Origin: Lysobacter enzymogenes
Lineage (GTDB): Bacteria > Pseudomonadota > Gammaproteobacteria > Xanthomonadales > Xanthomonadaceae
DNA length: 64,000 nucleotides
NCBI RefSeq assembly: GCF_023617245.1
Contig: NZ_CP067396.1
Location: 806,001 to 870,000 of the forward strand
Reading direction: 5' to 3'
Shown: piece after piece, positions 47,462 through 56,558 of the stretch
Layout: every line of letters starts with the position of its first letter
How positions within the stretch are numbered: position 1 is the stretch's first letter
Notes under the pieces: model-generated
What the model saw: the letters and a program-made list of their open reading frames with translations, nothing else
What the model was told of the DNA's origin: nothing
Database searches by the model: none
Translations under genes and position numbers: made by a program

Positions 47462-48415
47462 TCAGTAGTACAGCGTCACCAGATGGCGGGCCTGGGCGAA
47501 GAACAGCCAGCGCTCGACCAGGGCGCCGGCCAGCACCGACAGCGCGGCGGCGGCCATCAGCGGCGCGGTCGCCGCCGGCAACGCCAGCGCCAGCGCGGCC
47601 AGCGCCAGCGGCAGGGCCGCGAACAGCGCCAGCGCGATCGCGCGCAGCTTGGCCGCATGCTTGCGCGCCAGCACATAGCCCATTTCGCGGGTGAGGTAGT
47701 TGTCCTGCGTGTGCGGGCGTTCGAACACCGACGGCGCGCGCGCCGGCAGGCCGATCGCCTCGCCGCGCGTGACCGGCAGCCGGTCGCGGTCGATCGCGCG
47801 CCAGTAACGCCATTTCAGCAGCGCGGTCAGCGGCGCCAGCGCGAGCACCGCCCAGGCCGCGACGCGGCCGCCGGCGAACGAGGCCGGCAGCGCCGCGAGC
47901 AGGGCCGCGCCGCTGAGCAGGGCGAAGGCCAGGTACACCGGCACCACCAGCGGATGCCGCCAGGCCGGGATCGGCGGCAGCGAGGCGTAGATCATCGCCG
48001 TGCACGCCACCGTCAGCAGCGCGCACACCGCCAGCGCCGCGCCGGCCAGCGCCGGCCACGCCGGCGGCAGCGCGCGCTGCGGGTCCAGCGCCAGCAGCCA
48101 GCCCAGCAGCGCCAGCGCCGGTGCGTAGGTCAGCAGCGCCATCACGCCCTCGCGCGACAGCCACGAGGTGCGCCATTGCGAGAACGCGCGCCAGGCGCGC
48201 AGCGGCTTGCCCAGGTGTGCGGTCGAACTCAGCAGGCCGATGGTGACCAGCGCCAGCGACGCCAGCAGGCCGGCGCCGAGCGCGAACGACGGCAGTTGCG
48301 GCGCGTCGCGCAGGCCGGCGTGCTGCAGCAGCGCGAGCGCGCCGAGCCAGGCCATCAGCCCGTAGCCGGCGCCGGACAGGGTGGTGAAGAAAATGACCGA
48401 GAAAGCCGGATGCAT
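47462..48415 (-). CDS. soeC: Membrane anchor subunit of the DMSO-reductase family, SoeC/DmsC type
   Basis: A 317-aa protein with about eight membrane helices. DmsC-family anchors pass electrons between the quinone pool and the iron-sulfur subunit. The start 'MHPAFSVIFFTTLSGAGYGLMA' is typical of DmsC/SoeC ('HPAxSVIxFTTLSGAGxGL'), and 'TAHLGKPLRAWRAFSQWRTSWLSREGV' is a conserved second motif; 'NYLTREMGYVLARKHA' is the third. It is the last gene of the cluster, 293 bases after the soeB-like gene; that gap shows no other gene. Confidence 0.85.
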   Translation of the reverse strand: MHPAFSVIFFTTLSGAGYGLMAWLGALALLQHAGLRDAPQLPSFALGAGLLASLALVTIGLLSSTAHLGKPLRAWRAFSQWRTSWLSREGVMALLTYAPALALLGWLLALDPQRALPPAWPALAGAALAVCALLTVACTAMIYASLPPIPAWRHPLVVPVYLAFALLSGAALLAALPASFAGGRVAAWAVLALAPLTALLKWRYWRAIDRDRLPVTRGEAIGLPARAPSVFERPHTQDNYLTREMGYVLARKHAAKLRAIALALFAALPLALAALALALPAATAPLMAAAALSVLAGALVERWLFFAQARHLVTLYY

Positions 48416-48708
48416 GGGTCAGCGAAGGCGAGCCGCGAGCGGAGTCGAACGCCCCGGCGCCGGGCGGATCGAACGGGACAGCGCAGGAAGCGATGCGTCG
48501 GTGCCGATCCGATCCGTCCGCATCGGGTGCGGGTGCGGCGGATTCTGGTCGGGCAGCGCCCGATGGGCGACGATCCGGCGCGCGCGCGTCGTGCAGGCCC
48601 CAGCCGAGTTCGCGCGAGTCGCGTCCGCCCCGACCCGCCGCGCGCGCCGAAGCGTGCGCCGCCACGCGCCGGATCGTGTGGTTTGCAGTTCCCCGCGCCG
48701 CGCGAACT
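48416..48708. other. Gap between soeB and soeC, nothing recognised
   Basis: Within an otherwise tight same-strand cluster this 293-base spacer holds no gene or clear repeat. In many relatives these two genes nearly touch, so a small insertion or a degenerated gene is possible. Confidence 0.4.
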
Positions 48709-49518
48709 TCATCGCGACAACACCCGGTCGAGCCAGCGCAGCACCGTCGGCAACGCCTGCGGGTCCAGCGCTTCCTCGGGTTGCGGCGCGTCGGCCTGCG
48801 CCTGGCCCGCGCGGCGCGGGCGCGGCGGCAGGTATTTGTTGGTCGGCTGGTAGCCGAGCTGCGCCATCAGGTCGACACCGCCGCGTTCGGCCACCAGCTT
48901 CGACACCGCCGACTCCGGGTCGCCGAGGTCGCCGAAGTGGCGCGCGCGGGTCGGGCAGGCCTGCACGCAGGCCGGCTGGCGCTCGGCTTCGGACAGGTTC
49001 TCGTTGTAGATGCGGTCGATGCACAGCGTGCATTTCTTCATCACCCCTTCGACCGCGCTGTACTCGCGCGCGCCGTAGGGGCAGGCCCACGAGCACAGCT
49101 TGCAGCCGATGCACTTGTCCTCGTCGACCAGCACAATGCCGTCTTCGGCGCGCTTGTAGCTGGCGCCGGTCGGGCACACAGTGACGCAGGCCGGCTGCTC
49201 GCAGTGCAGGCACGAACGCGGGAAGTGCAGAGTCATCGCCGGTTGCGGCGCGTCGGCGACGGTGGCACCAGCAGCGGCACCGGCGGCACCGCAGCCGCCG
49301 GCCGGCGCGTCCTGCGCCGCCAGCTCGTAGCTGTGCACGCGGTTGAACCAGACCCCGCTGGGGTCTTCGCCGTAAGGACGCTCGTCGGTCAGCGGCGCGG
49401 CGAAACCGCCGGCGTTCCACTCCTTGCAGCTGACCGCGCAGGCATGACAGCCCACGCAGGTGTCCAGGTCGATCACCAGGCCGAGTTTCTTCTTCGACGG
49501 CGGCGGCAGCGCGGTCAT
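48709..49518 (-). CDS. soeB: Four-cluster ferredoxin-type subunit, SoeB/DmsB type
   Basis: A 269-aa electron-transfer subunit. Four [4Fe-4S] sites are visible as Cys groups: 'CVGCHACAVSCK', 'CLHCEQPACVTVCP', 'CIGCKLCSWACP' and 'CTLCIDR ... CVQACP'. An Ala/Gly insert (about residues 75-90, GGCGAAGAAAGA) is unusual and carries an extra Cys. The start at 49518 overlaps the stop of the small membrane-protein gene by 4 bp (ATGA). It would carry electrons from the catalytic subunit to the anchor. Confidence 0.9.
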   Translation of the reverse strand: MTALPPPSKKKLGLVIDLDTCVGCHACAVSCKEWNAGGFAAPLTDERPYGEDPSGVWFNRVHSYELAAQDAPAGGCGAAGAAAGATVADAPQPAMTLHFPRSCLHCEQPACVTVCPTGASYKRAEDGIVLVDEDKCIGCKLCSWACPYGAREYSAVEGVMKKCTLCIDRIYNENLSEAERQPACVQACPTRARHFGDLGDPESAVSKLVAERGGVDLMAQLGYQPTNKYLPPRPRRAGQAQADAPQPEEALDPQALPTVLRWLDRVLSR

Positions 49519-49817
49519 CGCCGGCGCCCTGCGAACACCAGCCACAGCCCCAGCGCGAACACCGACAGGCCCAGCGCCACGCTCGGCAGCAACGCCACCA
49601 TCGCCGGCGTCGCCGCGGCCGGCGCGGCCGGATCCAGGCCGCCCAGGCCGAGCAGGAACACCACCGCGACGCCGGCCAGCATGCACAGCAGGCCGGCGAA
49701 CACCCGCGCCGCCCTCATCGCGATGCGCCCGTCGACGCGGCCCGTCGGCCGGTGTTTGCAACGGCAATCATGATGCGCTCGCCTCCCTGGCGTTGATGCG
49801 GCAACGACGTCGGTCAT
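49515..49817 (-). CDS. Small membrane protein inserted between the A and B subunit genes
   Basis: A 100-aa protein not recognised by family. Two hydrophobic segments lie at about 35-58 (ARVFAGLLCMLAGVAVVFLL) and 73-95 (ATPAMVALLPSVALGLSVFALG). Its ATG overlaps the catalytic-subunit stop and its stop overlaps the soeB start, each by ATGA, so it is very likely translated as part of the operon. The N-terminal 33 residues are basic and contain HHDCRCKH, which could bind metal. A later start at Met34 is possible. The gene is not part of the standard soeABC set that I know, so its role is unknown. Confidence 0.6.
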   Translation of the reverse strand: MTDVVAASTPGRRAHHDCRCKHRPTGRVDGRIAMRAARVFAGLLCMLAGVAVVFLLGLGGLDPAAPAAATPAMVALLPSVALGLSVFALGLWLVFAGRRR

Positions 49818-52690
49818 CGCTGTCGCCGGAACTCTACGCCGTAACGCAGCGGCCGGTCATCGGCGGCCGGGCCCGGCAGCGGGTCGAATTGCGGTTGCGA
49901 CTGCGCGTCGCCGGCGGTGTCGGCCTTGCGGATCGCCACGCGCAGGTCGAACCACGCCGCCTGGCCGGTGACCGGGTCGGCGTTGGCGTAGTCGCCGCGC
50001 GGCGTCACGTCGCTGATCAGATGGTTGAGCAGGAAGCCCTTGCGCCCTTCCGGCGCGTCCTTGTCGAGCTTCCACGCGCCGCGGCGCTTGCCGATCGCGT
50101 TCCAGGTCCAGACCGTGTCGGGCTGGACGTTGCCGGCGAACTTGGCCTGCACGCGGATGCGGCCGTGGTGCGATTCGACCTCGATCCAGTCCTCGTCGGC
50201 GATGCCGTGGCGCGCGCCGGTGTCCGGATGCAGGTACAGGTAGTTGCGCGCGGCGATCTGGCGCAGCCAGGCGTTCTGCGAGCCCCAGGCGTGGTACATG
50301 AACATCGGCCGCTGGGTCGCCGCGCTGAGCGGGAAGCGCATCGCGCCGTCCTCGACCTGCGCGCCTTCGAACGGCTCGTACCAGATCGGCAGCGGATCGA
50401 AGTACGTCGCCACGCGCTCGCGATGCTGTTCCGGCGGCTGCTGCGCGCCGTGGCCCTGCGCGGCGAGGCGGAATTTCTGCAGCGTCTCGCTGTACAACTG
50501 CAGCGCGATCGGATCGGCGTGGCCGAGGAAGCCCAGCTTCTGCGCCCAGTCGAGATACGCGCGGTTGCTCATCTTGAAGTAGCGCGCCGCCTCCGGCACG
50601 TGGCCGCGCCAGAAGCCGCCGTTGTCGATGTAGCGCTGCAACTGCTCGGGATTCGGCGGGCCCTTGGCTTCGAGTTCGCCGCGCTCGCCGCGCCAGCCGG
50701 CGAGCAGGCCGACGCCGGGCGCGCGCTCGTGGCGGACGATGTAGTCGGCGTAATCGCGGTAGCGCGGGCTGCCGTCGTCGAGAGTCATGCCGGGCAGGCC
50801 GATGCGCGCGCCGAGGTCGAGCAGCACCGACTGGAAGCCGCGCACGTCGCGCGGCGCTTCGTCCTCGCGCAGGCGCTGGCTGGCCGCGTCGACGATCGGA
50901 TGGCGGATCGCGTCGCAGGCCGAATCCGCGTCGGAGATCGGCCGGTCGAGCAGGCTGATCGCGTCGAAGCGCTCCAGGTAGGTCGTGTCCGGCAGCACCA
51001 GGTCGGCGTAGGCGGTCATCTCCGAGGCGTAGGCGTCGGCGTAGACGATGTGCGGGATGCGGTACTCGCCGCTTTCGTCCTTGTCGGTCAGCCAGCCCAT
51101 GGTCTGGCGGGTGTTCATCGCCGAGTTCCAGCTCATGTTGGCCATGAACATCATCAGCGTGTCGATCTTGTACGGATCGCCGGCCCAGGCGTTGCGGATC
51201 ACGCTGTGCATCATGCCGTGCGCGGACAGCGGGTAGCCCCAGGAGAAGGCGTGGTCGATGCGGCGCGGATTGCCTTCGGCGTCGACCACCAGGTCCTCGG
51301 GGCCGTGGACGAAACCCAGCGGCGCCGCATCCAGCGCGCCGTTGGCCTGACGCTGTTTTCCGGGACGGTTCGGCGGCGGGATCGGCTTGGGGTAGGGCGG
51401 CTGATAGCGGAACGAGCCGGGCGTGTCGACCGCGCCGAGCAACAGCTGCAACAGGTGCAGCGCGCGGCAGGTGTGGAAGCCGTTGCTGTGCGCGCTGATG
51501 CCGCGCATCGCATGCAGGCTGACCGGGCGCCCGACCATCTCGGCGTGCTCGCGGCCGTGCGCGTCGGTCCAGGCGACCGGCAGGCGCACGGGATGTTCGA
51601 ACGCGGCTTCGGCCAGTTCGCGGGCGATGCGGCGGATGGTGTCGGCGGGAATGCCGCAGCGTTCGGCGACGGCGTCGGGCGCGTACTGCGGATCGAGGTA
51701 GCGCTCGGCGACGAGGTGGAACACCGGCACCGCGCGGCGGCCGTCGGCGAGCGCGTATTCGCCGACCACGGCCGGCGAGATGTCCACCGCCTCGGCGCGC
51801 TGCGCGCCGCCGGAGTCGCGGTCCCAGCACAGCGCGCGGCCTTCGCCGTCGCGCGCGAACAAGCCATCGTCGGCCCCGCCCGGATTGCGCAGCACCAGCC
51901 AGTGCGCATTGGTGTAGCGCACCAGGTAGTCCAGGTCGATCGTGTCGGCTTTCAGCAACTCGTGGATCAGCGCGAACGCGAACAGCCCGTCCGTCCCCGG
52001 CCGGATCCCGATCCACTCGTCGGCGATCGCGCCATAGCCGCTGCGCACGGGATTGACCGCGACGATCTTGGCCCCGCGCGCCTTGAGCTTGCCCAGGCCG
52101 AGCTTGATCGGATTGGAGTCGTGGTCTTCGGCCACGCCCCACATCATGAGGTAGCGCGAATGCTCCCAGTCGGGTTCGCCGAATTCCCAGAACGAACCGC
52201 CCAGCGTGTACAGCCCGCCGGCGGCCATGTTGACCGAGCAGAAACCGCCGTGCGCGGCGTAGTTGACCGTACCGAACTGCTGCGCCCACCAGCCGGTCAG
52301 CGCCTGCGACTGGTCGCGGCCGGTGAAGAACGCCAGTTCGTCCGGGTTGCGTTCGCGGATCGCGCCGAGCCAGCCGGCGGCGATCGACAAGGCTTCGTCC
52401 CATTCGATCTCGCGGAACTCGCCGCGGCCGCGTTCGCCGACCCGCAGCAGCGGCTTGCTCAGCCGCGCCGGCGAGTAGTGCTGCATGATCCCGGCCGAGC
52501 CCTTGGCGCACAGCACGCCCTGGTTGACCGGATGCTCGGGGTTGCCCTGGATGTAGCGGATGCGACCGTCCGCCAGCCACACCTTGATGCCGCAACGGCA
52601 GGCGCACATGTAACAAGTTGTAGTCTTGACCGTATCGCCGGGCGAGGGCGACAGGTCGAGCGCTGGCTCGGACGGAGCGGGCTGTCTCAT
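49814..52690 (-). CDS. soeA: Molybdopterin oxidoreductase catalytic subunit, SoeA type (sulfite dehydrogenase-like)
   Basis: A 958-aa DMSO-reductase-family enzyme. The N-terminal [4Fe-4S] ligands are Cys26, Cys29, Cys33 (CYMCACRCG) and Cys61 (GVLCAKG). 'FFTGRDQSQALTGWWAQQFG', 'NYAAHGGFCSVNMAAGG' and 'GGSFWEFGEPD' match the SoeA group that oxidises sulfite in the cytoplasm. There is no twin-arginine signal, which agrees with SoeA and argues against a periplasmic DmsA. The start at 52690 is preferred; the ATG at 52717 adds nine residues. Gene order A, small membrane protein, B, C on one strand. Sulfite is the best guess for the substrate, not proven. Confidence 0.8.
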   Translation of the reverse strand: MRQPAPSEPALDLSPSPGDTVKTTTCYMCACRCGIKVWLADGRIRYIQGNPEHPVNQGVLCAKGSAGIMQHYSPARLSKPLLRVGERGRGEFREIEWDEALSIAAGWLGAIRERNPDELAFFTGRDQSQALTGWWAQQFGTVNYAAHGGFCSVNMAAGGLYTLGGSFWEFGEPDWEHSRYLMMWGVAEDHDSNPIKLGLGKLKARGAKIVAVNPVRSGYGAIADEWIGIRPGTDGLFAFALIHELLKADTIDLDYLVRYTNAHWLVLRNPGGADDGLFARDGEGRALCWDRDSGGAQRAEAVDISPAVVGEYALADGRRAVPVFHLVAERYLDPQYAPDAVAERCGIPADTIRRIARELAEAAFEHPVRLPVAWTDAHGREHAEMVGRPVSLHAMRGISAHSNGFHTCRALHLLQLLLGAVDTPGSFRYQPPYPKPIPPPNRPGKQRQANGALDAAPLGFVHGPEDLVVDAEGNPRRIDHAFSWGYPLSAHGMMHSVIRNAWAGDPYKIDTLMMFMANMSWNSAMNTRQTMGWLTDKDESGEYRIPHIVYADAYASEMTAYADLVLPDTTYLERFDAISLLDRPISDADSACDAIRHPIVDAASQRLREDEAPRDVRGFQSVLLDLGARIGLPGMTLDDGSPRYRDYADYIVRHERAPGVGLLAGWRGERGELEAKGPPNPEQLQRYIDNGGFWRGHVPEAARYFKMSNRAYLDWAQKLGFLGHADPIALQLYSETLQKFRLAAQGHGAQQPPEQHRERVATYFDPLPIWYEPFEGAQVEDGAMRFPLSAATQRPMFMYHAWGSQNAWLRQIAARNYLYLHPDTGARHGIADEDWIEVESHHGRIRVQAKFAGNVQPDTVWTWNAIGKRRGAWKLDKDAPEGRKGFLLNHLISDVTPRGDYANADPVTGQAAWFDLRVAIRKADTAGDAQSQPQFDPLPGPAADDRPLRYGVEFRRQR

Positions 52691-52806
52691 GCGGCCATTG
52701 TGCCTACTGCGTCGCACTCAGGCGAGCGCGCCGGCGCGGCTTGTCGCTGCTGCGGCGGTGCGGACATACTGCGACGCGCGGCGACGCGCCCAGGGAGCGA
52801 CAGGGA

Positions 52807-53010
52807 ATGGATTTCGTATTCGGGTTCGCCGCCTACGGCGGACCGATCTGGACCGCCGCGCTGCTGGCCTGGGTCGGCTACCGCGAGCGCGTGCGCCGGC
52901 CCGGCTTCAATCGCTGGCATCTGGCCGCGATCGTCTCCGCGGCGCTCGGCGTCGGCGCCTTGTTCGTATTACAGAAAATGGGCGCGGCGATGCGCGCGAC
53001 GGGCGGCTGA
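52807..53010 (+). CDS. Small two-helix membrane protein
   Basis: A 67-aa protein of unknown function with helices at about 3-25 (FVFGFAAYGGPIWTAALLAWVG) and 39-58 (HLAAIVSAALGVGALFVLQK) around a basic loop (YRERVRRPGFNRW). A GACAGGGA purine run before the ATG and codon use support it. It is divergent from the soeA-like gene (starts 116 bases apart) and convergent with the LolA-like gene. No relation to either can be shown. Confidence 0.6.
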   Translation: MDFVFGFAAYGGPIWTAALLAWVGYRERVRRPGFNRWHLAAIVSAALGVGALFVLQKMGAAMRATGG

Positions 53011-53066
53011 ATGCGCGACCCGCGTCGCCGCGGTCGCAGTCCATGCGACCGCGCCCGTGTCTAATG

Positions 53067-53657
53067 TCACTTCACCGCCGGCGCCTCGATCCTGATACTC
53101 GGATCGTTGTAACGCGAATACTTCAAAGTGGAGGTATAGGTCTTGCCGCCGACCTCGGCCACGTTGACCGCCTGCACCGGGTAGCCGGTGTCGGCAGCCA
53201 CCCAGAAGGTCGAGGAGGTCTTGTTCGGTTGGCTGTTCTCCACCTTGTACTTGCGCGTCGCGGTGCCGGCGAGGGTTTCGCCGCCCAGCGCGGCGACCTT
53301 GAGCGTCTGCAGGTTGCCCAACACCTTCTCGCGGCTGCGCGTGCCCGCCACGCCGCCGCCGGGCGCGGGTTGCTTGCGGGTCTTGCCTTGGACGGTCACG
53401 TACATGGTGTCGCCGATCAGGACCTGGTCGCCCACCGCTCCCAGCCTCACGCGCATGCGGTCGGGCGCGACGAAGTCGGTCTCGGTGGCCGCGCCGGGGC
53501 CCATGCTCATGCTGGCGTGGTAGCTCTTGGCGGCGAGGAACTTGTCCACCGCGGCGACCACCTCCTCCTTCGGCCCGGCGACGGCCGGGTGGGCGGCGGC
53601 CAGGCCCAGCAGTACCGCCGCCGGGACCAGTGTTGCGGATAATGACGTCTTGATCAC
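53067..53657 (-). CDS. Exported LolA/DUF2092-like lipid-binding-type protein
   Basis: A 196-aa protein with a signal peptide (about 1-27, ending VAGP). The mature part has alternating strands such as 'SYHASMSMG', 'DRMRVRLGAVGDQVLIGDTMYV', 'KYKVENSQPNKTSSTFWVAADTGYPVQ', and ends 'YSRYNDPSIRIEAPAVK', the pattern of LolA/LppX-like folds that carry hydrophobic ligands. The start is GTG at 53657, preceded by a GGGGATCC site. It is divergent from the WYL regulator with 90 bases between starts, so the regulator may control it. Confidence 0.7.
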   Translation of the reverse strand: MIKTSLSATLVPAAVLLGLAAAHPAVAGPKEEVVAAVDKFLAAKSYHASMSMGPGAATETDFVAPDRMRVRLGAVGDQVLIGDTMYVTVQGKTRKQPAPGGGVAGTRSREKVLGNLQTLKVAALGGETLAGTATRKYKVENSQPNKTSSTFWVAADTGYPVQAVNVAEVGGKTYTSTLKYSRYNDPSIRIEAPAVK

Positions 53658-53747
53658 GTAGGATCCCCAGGTTCGATGGTGGCGGCCGGACAGCGGCCGG
53701 TGCCATGCTAATTCCGTCCCCACCGCTTCCACCACATCTCGGCCGAC

Positions 53748-54716
53748 ATGGAACGTATCGAACGCATTCACGCGTTGCACCGGATTCTCACTGCGGCCAG
53801 GTACCCGGTCACAGTTCAGCGGCTCCAGGAGGACCTGGAATGCTCGCGGGCGACCGTCTATCGGGACCTGGCCTATCTGCGCGACTACCTGATGGCACCG
53901 GTGGTCGGCAACGGCGAGGCGGGCTTCCGCTACGACACCAGCGAGGGCGACCGCTTCGAGCTGCCCGGCCTGTGGTTGAGCTCGGAGGAACTGCACGCGC
54001 TGCTGGCCGCGCAGCAGTTGCTGATGCGCAGCGGCGGGGGCGTGTTGTCGAACGCGCTGGCGCCGTTGCAGCAGCGCATCGAAAAGCTGCTCGACGAGCA
54101 TGCGGGCGGCCGCCGTCTGCCGGTGGAGCGGGTGCGGGTGATCCCGCACCGCACCCGCCGCCAGGACGAGACCGCGTTCCGCGCGGTCGCCACCGCGGTG
54201 CTCGACCGCAAGCGCCTGACGTTCGAATACCGCGCCCGCTCCACCGACGAGCGCACCCGCCGCAGCGTCTCGCCGCAGCGGCTGACGCACTATCGCGAGA
54301 ACTGGTACCTCGACGCCTGGGACCACGAGCGCGATGCGCTGCGCAGCTTCTCGGTCGACCGCATCAGCGCGGCCAAGATCGGCGAGGACGCGGCGCACGA
54401 CGTCGCCGACGACGAACTCGACCAGCACCTCGCGTCGAGCTACGGCATCTTCTCCGGCGCGCCCAAGGGCTGGGCGACGATCCTGTTCAGCGCCAAGGCG
54501 GCGCGCTGGGTCGCCGACGAACACTGGCATTCGCAGCAGCAGGGCCGGTTCCTGCCCGACGGCCGCTACGAGCTCAAGGTGCCCTACAGCGCCGGGCGCG
54601 AGCTGCTGATGGACGTGATGCATTACGGCAACGACGCCGAGATCGTCGAGCCGGTGGTGCTGCGCGAGCAGGCCAAGACCATGCTGGAGCTGGCGTTGAG
54701 CAACTACGGCCGCTGA
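53748..54716 (+). CDS. WYL-domain transcriptional regulator
   Basis: A 322-aa regulator. A DeoR-type helix-turn-helix at residues 1-60 ('MERIERIHALHRILTAARYP', 'LECSRATVYRDLAYLRDYL') is followed by a WYL ligand-sensing domain (about 140-230, 'RKRLTFEYRARSTDERTRRS', 'SPQRLTHYRENWYLDAWDHERD', 'FSVDRI') and a WCX-like C-terminal part. Such proteins sense nucleotides or small ligands. The stop codon shares one base with the patatin gene start (TGATG), so the two are translated together. Confidence 0.9.
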   Translation: MERIERIHALHRILTAARYPVTVQRLQEDLECSRATVYRDLAYLRDYLMAPVVGNGEAGFRYDTSEGDRFELPGLWLSSEELHALLAAQQLLMRSGGGVLSNALAPLQQRIEKLLDEHAGGRRLPVERVRVIPHRTRRQDETAFRAVATAVLDRKRLTFEYRARSTDERTRRSVSPQRLTHYRENWYLDAWDHERDALRSFSVDRISAAKIGEDAAHDVADDELDQHLASSYGIFSGAPKGWATILFSAKAARWVADEHWHSQQQGRFLPDGRYELKVPYSAGRELLMDVMHYGNDAEIVEPVVLREQAKTMLELALSNYGR

Positions 54717-55684
54717 TGGCCGGCGCCGATATTCCGCGCGCCGGCCAGACCGGCCTGGCCGAGCAGGGCGAACCCGTCGCCCTGGTGCTCGGCGCGGGCG
54801 GCGCGCGCGGGCTGGCCCAGATCGGGGTGATCGAAGCGCTGCAGGCGCGCGGCCTGCGCATCGTCGCGGTCGCCGGGTCCTCCAGCGGCGCGCTGGTCGG
54901 CGGCTTGTTCGCCGCCGGCAAGATGGGGGTCTACCGCGACTGGCTCTACAGCATGAGCCGCACCGACATGCTGCGCCTGCTCGACCCGGTATTCGGCCAG
55001 CCGGCGCTGTTCCGCGGCGACCGGCTCATGCACGCGCTGCGCGAGCTGATCGGCGAGCCGCGCATCGAGGAATTGCCGGTGCAGTTCACCGCGGTCGCGG
55101 TCGACCTGCTGCGCCAGCGCGAGGTGTGGCTGCGCGAAGGCGACCTGTGGGACGCGATCCGCGCCTCGATCGCCATCCCCGGCGTGTTCACCCCGTACGA
55201 GCTGCACGGCCGCGAGCTGGTCGACGGCGGCCTGCTGGCGCCGCTGCCGATCACCGCCACGCGCCTGTCCGACGCGCACCGGCTGATCGCGGTGGACATG
55301 CATGGCTGGCCCGACCAGCCCACCGGCGCGCTCGGCCGCCATGCCGGCGCCGACGAAGCGCGGCACGCGCCGGTGCCGGCTTCGCAGATCGTCTCGGTCA
55401 AGCCGCCGCCGCTGACTCGCTGGTTCCGCCGCAACCAGCCGGTGACGGTCGACCCGCCCGAAGACGCGCCGCCGCACGAGCTGAGCTTCAGCGAACTGAT
55501 GGCGCGTTCGCTCGACACCATGCAGGCGCAGATCGCGCGCGTGCAGTTGGCGCTGGACCCGCCCGAGCTGGTCATCCGCATTCCGCGCGACGCCTGCCAG
55601 TTCTATGAATTCTGGCGCGCCAAGGAATTGATCGAACTCGGGCGCGAGCAGGCCGAGCAGGCCCTGGACAAGGCCGGGTACTGA
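54716..55684 (+). CDS. Patatin-like phospholipase (RssA-like)
   Basis: A 322-aa cytosolic or membrane-associated lipid hydrolase. The oxyanion loop 'GAGGARGLAQIGV', the nucleophile elbow 'GSSSG' (Ser56) and the second dyad member Asp170 in 'LVDGGLLAP' are all present, as in the RssA/NTE-type group. The C-terminal part (about 220-322) is less conserved and ends in a charged helix (ELIELGREQAEQALDKAGY). Coupled to the WYL regulator by a one-base overlap, so its dose probably follows the same signal. Confidence 0.88.
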   Translation: MAGADIPRAGQTGLAEQGEPVALVLGAGGARGLAQIGVIEALQARGLRIVAVAGSSSGALVGGLFAAGKMGVYRDWLYSMSRTDMLRLLDPVFGQPALFRGDRLMHALRELIGEPRIEELPVQFTAVAVDLLRQREVWLREGDLWDAIRASIAIPGVFTPYELHGRELVDGGLLAPLPITATRLSDAHRLIAVDMHGWPDQPTGALGRHAGADEARHAPVPASQIVSVKPPPLTRWFRRNQPVTVDPPEDAPPHELSFSELMARSLDTMQAQIARVQLALDPPELVIRIPRDACQFYEFWRAKELIELGREQAEQALDKAGY

Positions 55685-55808
55685 GCCGGCCGCCGCCGCG
55701 GCGACGGCGGTCCCGACGAGCGGTCGCCGATATCGCAGCCCCTGAGACGCCGCGGCGGGAAGTTGGATTCACCACGAGTTTCCACTTCCACGCTTCCGGA
55801 GTCCGGCC

Positions 55809-56207
55809 ATGACCGTCCTCGAAACCGCCCGCCGCGCCGATTCCCCGTCGGCTTCCTCGTTCGATGGCGGGTTCGATCCCGAGTTCGGCGGCGACCTGCG
55901 CGCCGCGCCGGATTGGCGCGCCGACCTCGGCACGGCCCTGGGCTACGCCACCGCCGTCGGCGCGCTGCTGGTGCTGATGCTGCCCGCCGCGCGCGGCTCG
56001 CACGCGCTGATCGGCTGGCTGCCGCTGTGGCTGGTCGGCATGCCGGCGTTGGCGTGGTGGGCGCTCAACCGTTTCCGCCTGCCGGCGTGGGGCGAAGCGC
56101 AGGAACCGGCCGCGGCCCAGCCCGCGCGCCGTCGCCGCCGCGGCTCGATCCAGGCGCGCCGCCGCAACCGTCCGGCCGCGCCGCGGCCGTTGCCGCGGGT
56201 GGCATGA
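55809..56207 (+). CDS. Small membrane protein with a basic tail
   Basis: A 132-aa protein not recognised by family. The N-terminus is polar and acidic, two hydrophobic segments lie at about 44-60 (ALGYATAVGALLVLMLP) and 66-86 (HALIGWLPLWLVGMPALAWW), and the tail is very basic (ARRRRRGSIQARRRNRPAAPR). GGAG seven bases before the ATG supports the start. Similar small membrane proteins of unknown role are common in Xanthomonadaceae. It is not linked to the patatin gene (about 124 bases away). Confidence 0.6.
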   Translation: MTVLETARRADSPSASSFDGGFDPEFGGDLRAAPDWRADLGTALGYATAVGALLVLMLPAARGSHALIGWLPLWLVGMPALAWWALNRFRLPAWGEAQEPAAAQPARRRRRGSIQARRRNRPAAPRPLPRVA

Positions 56208-56558
56208 GCGATCCGGGCGCGGGCGGCTTCGGCGCACGGCCGGCCGCCGCGGTGCGGCCGTAGCGCGGGCCGCCGGCGTCCTACAGGGATGCTTCGAACC
56301 GAGGCGCCGTGGACAGGGCCGCCCCGCACCGGGCCGCTGCAAACGCATTCGCTGGCGACGGCCCCGCTGCGGACCGGCGCGACCGCCGACGGCGCGGCCG
56401 CACGCGAGCGATTTCCCCGATAGCGAAGCGGTTTTCGCGACCTCCGCCGCGGCGCCTTCAACGCGCCAGACCCGGCAACTCCCTACATGACCAAGGACAG
56501 GGCGGCCGCCCCGGCGCCCTGTGCTAGCGTGGCGGCCTTCCTATGTCCCGGAACCGCC
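56208..56558. other. Gene-free region before the prolyl oligopeptidase gene
   Basis: About 350 bases without a supported gene or repeat. An upstream in-frame start of the following gene lies at 56487, but it would not give a signal peptide at the N-terminus. Confidence 0.4.

Noticed and set aside
49460..53095. 1211-residue open frame opposite the soeA-like gene
   Set aside because: Same explanation; it also runs through the soeA start and the neighbouring small gene without any domain.
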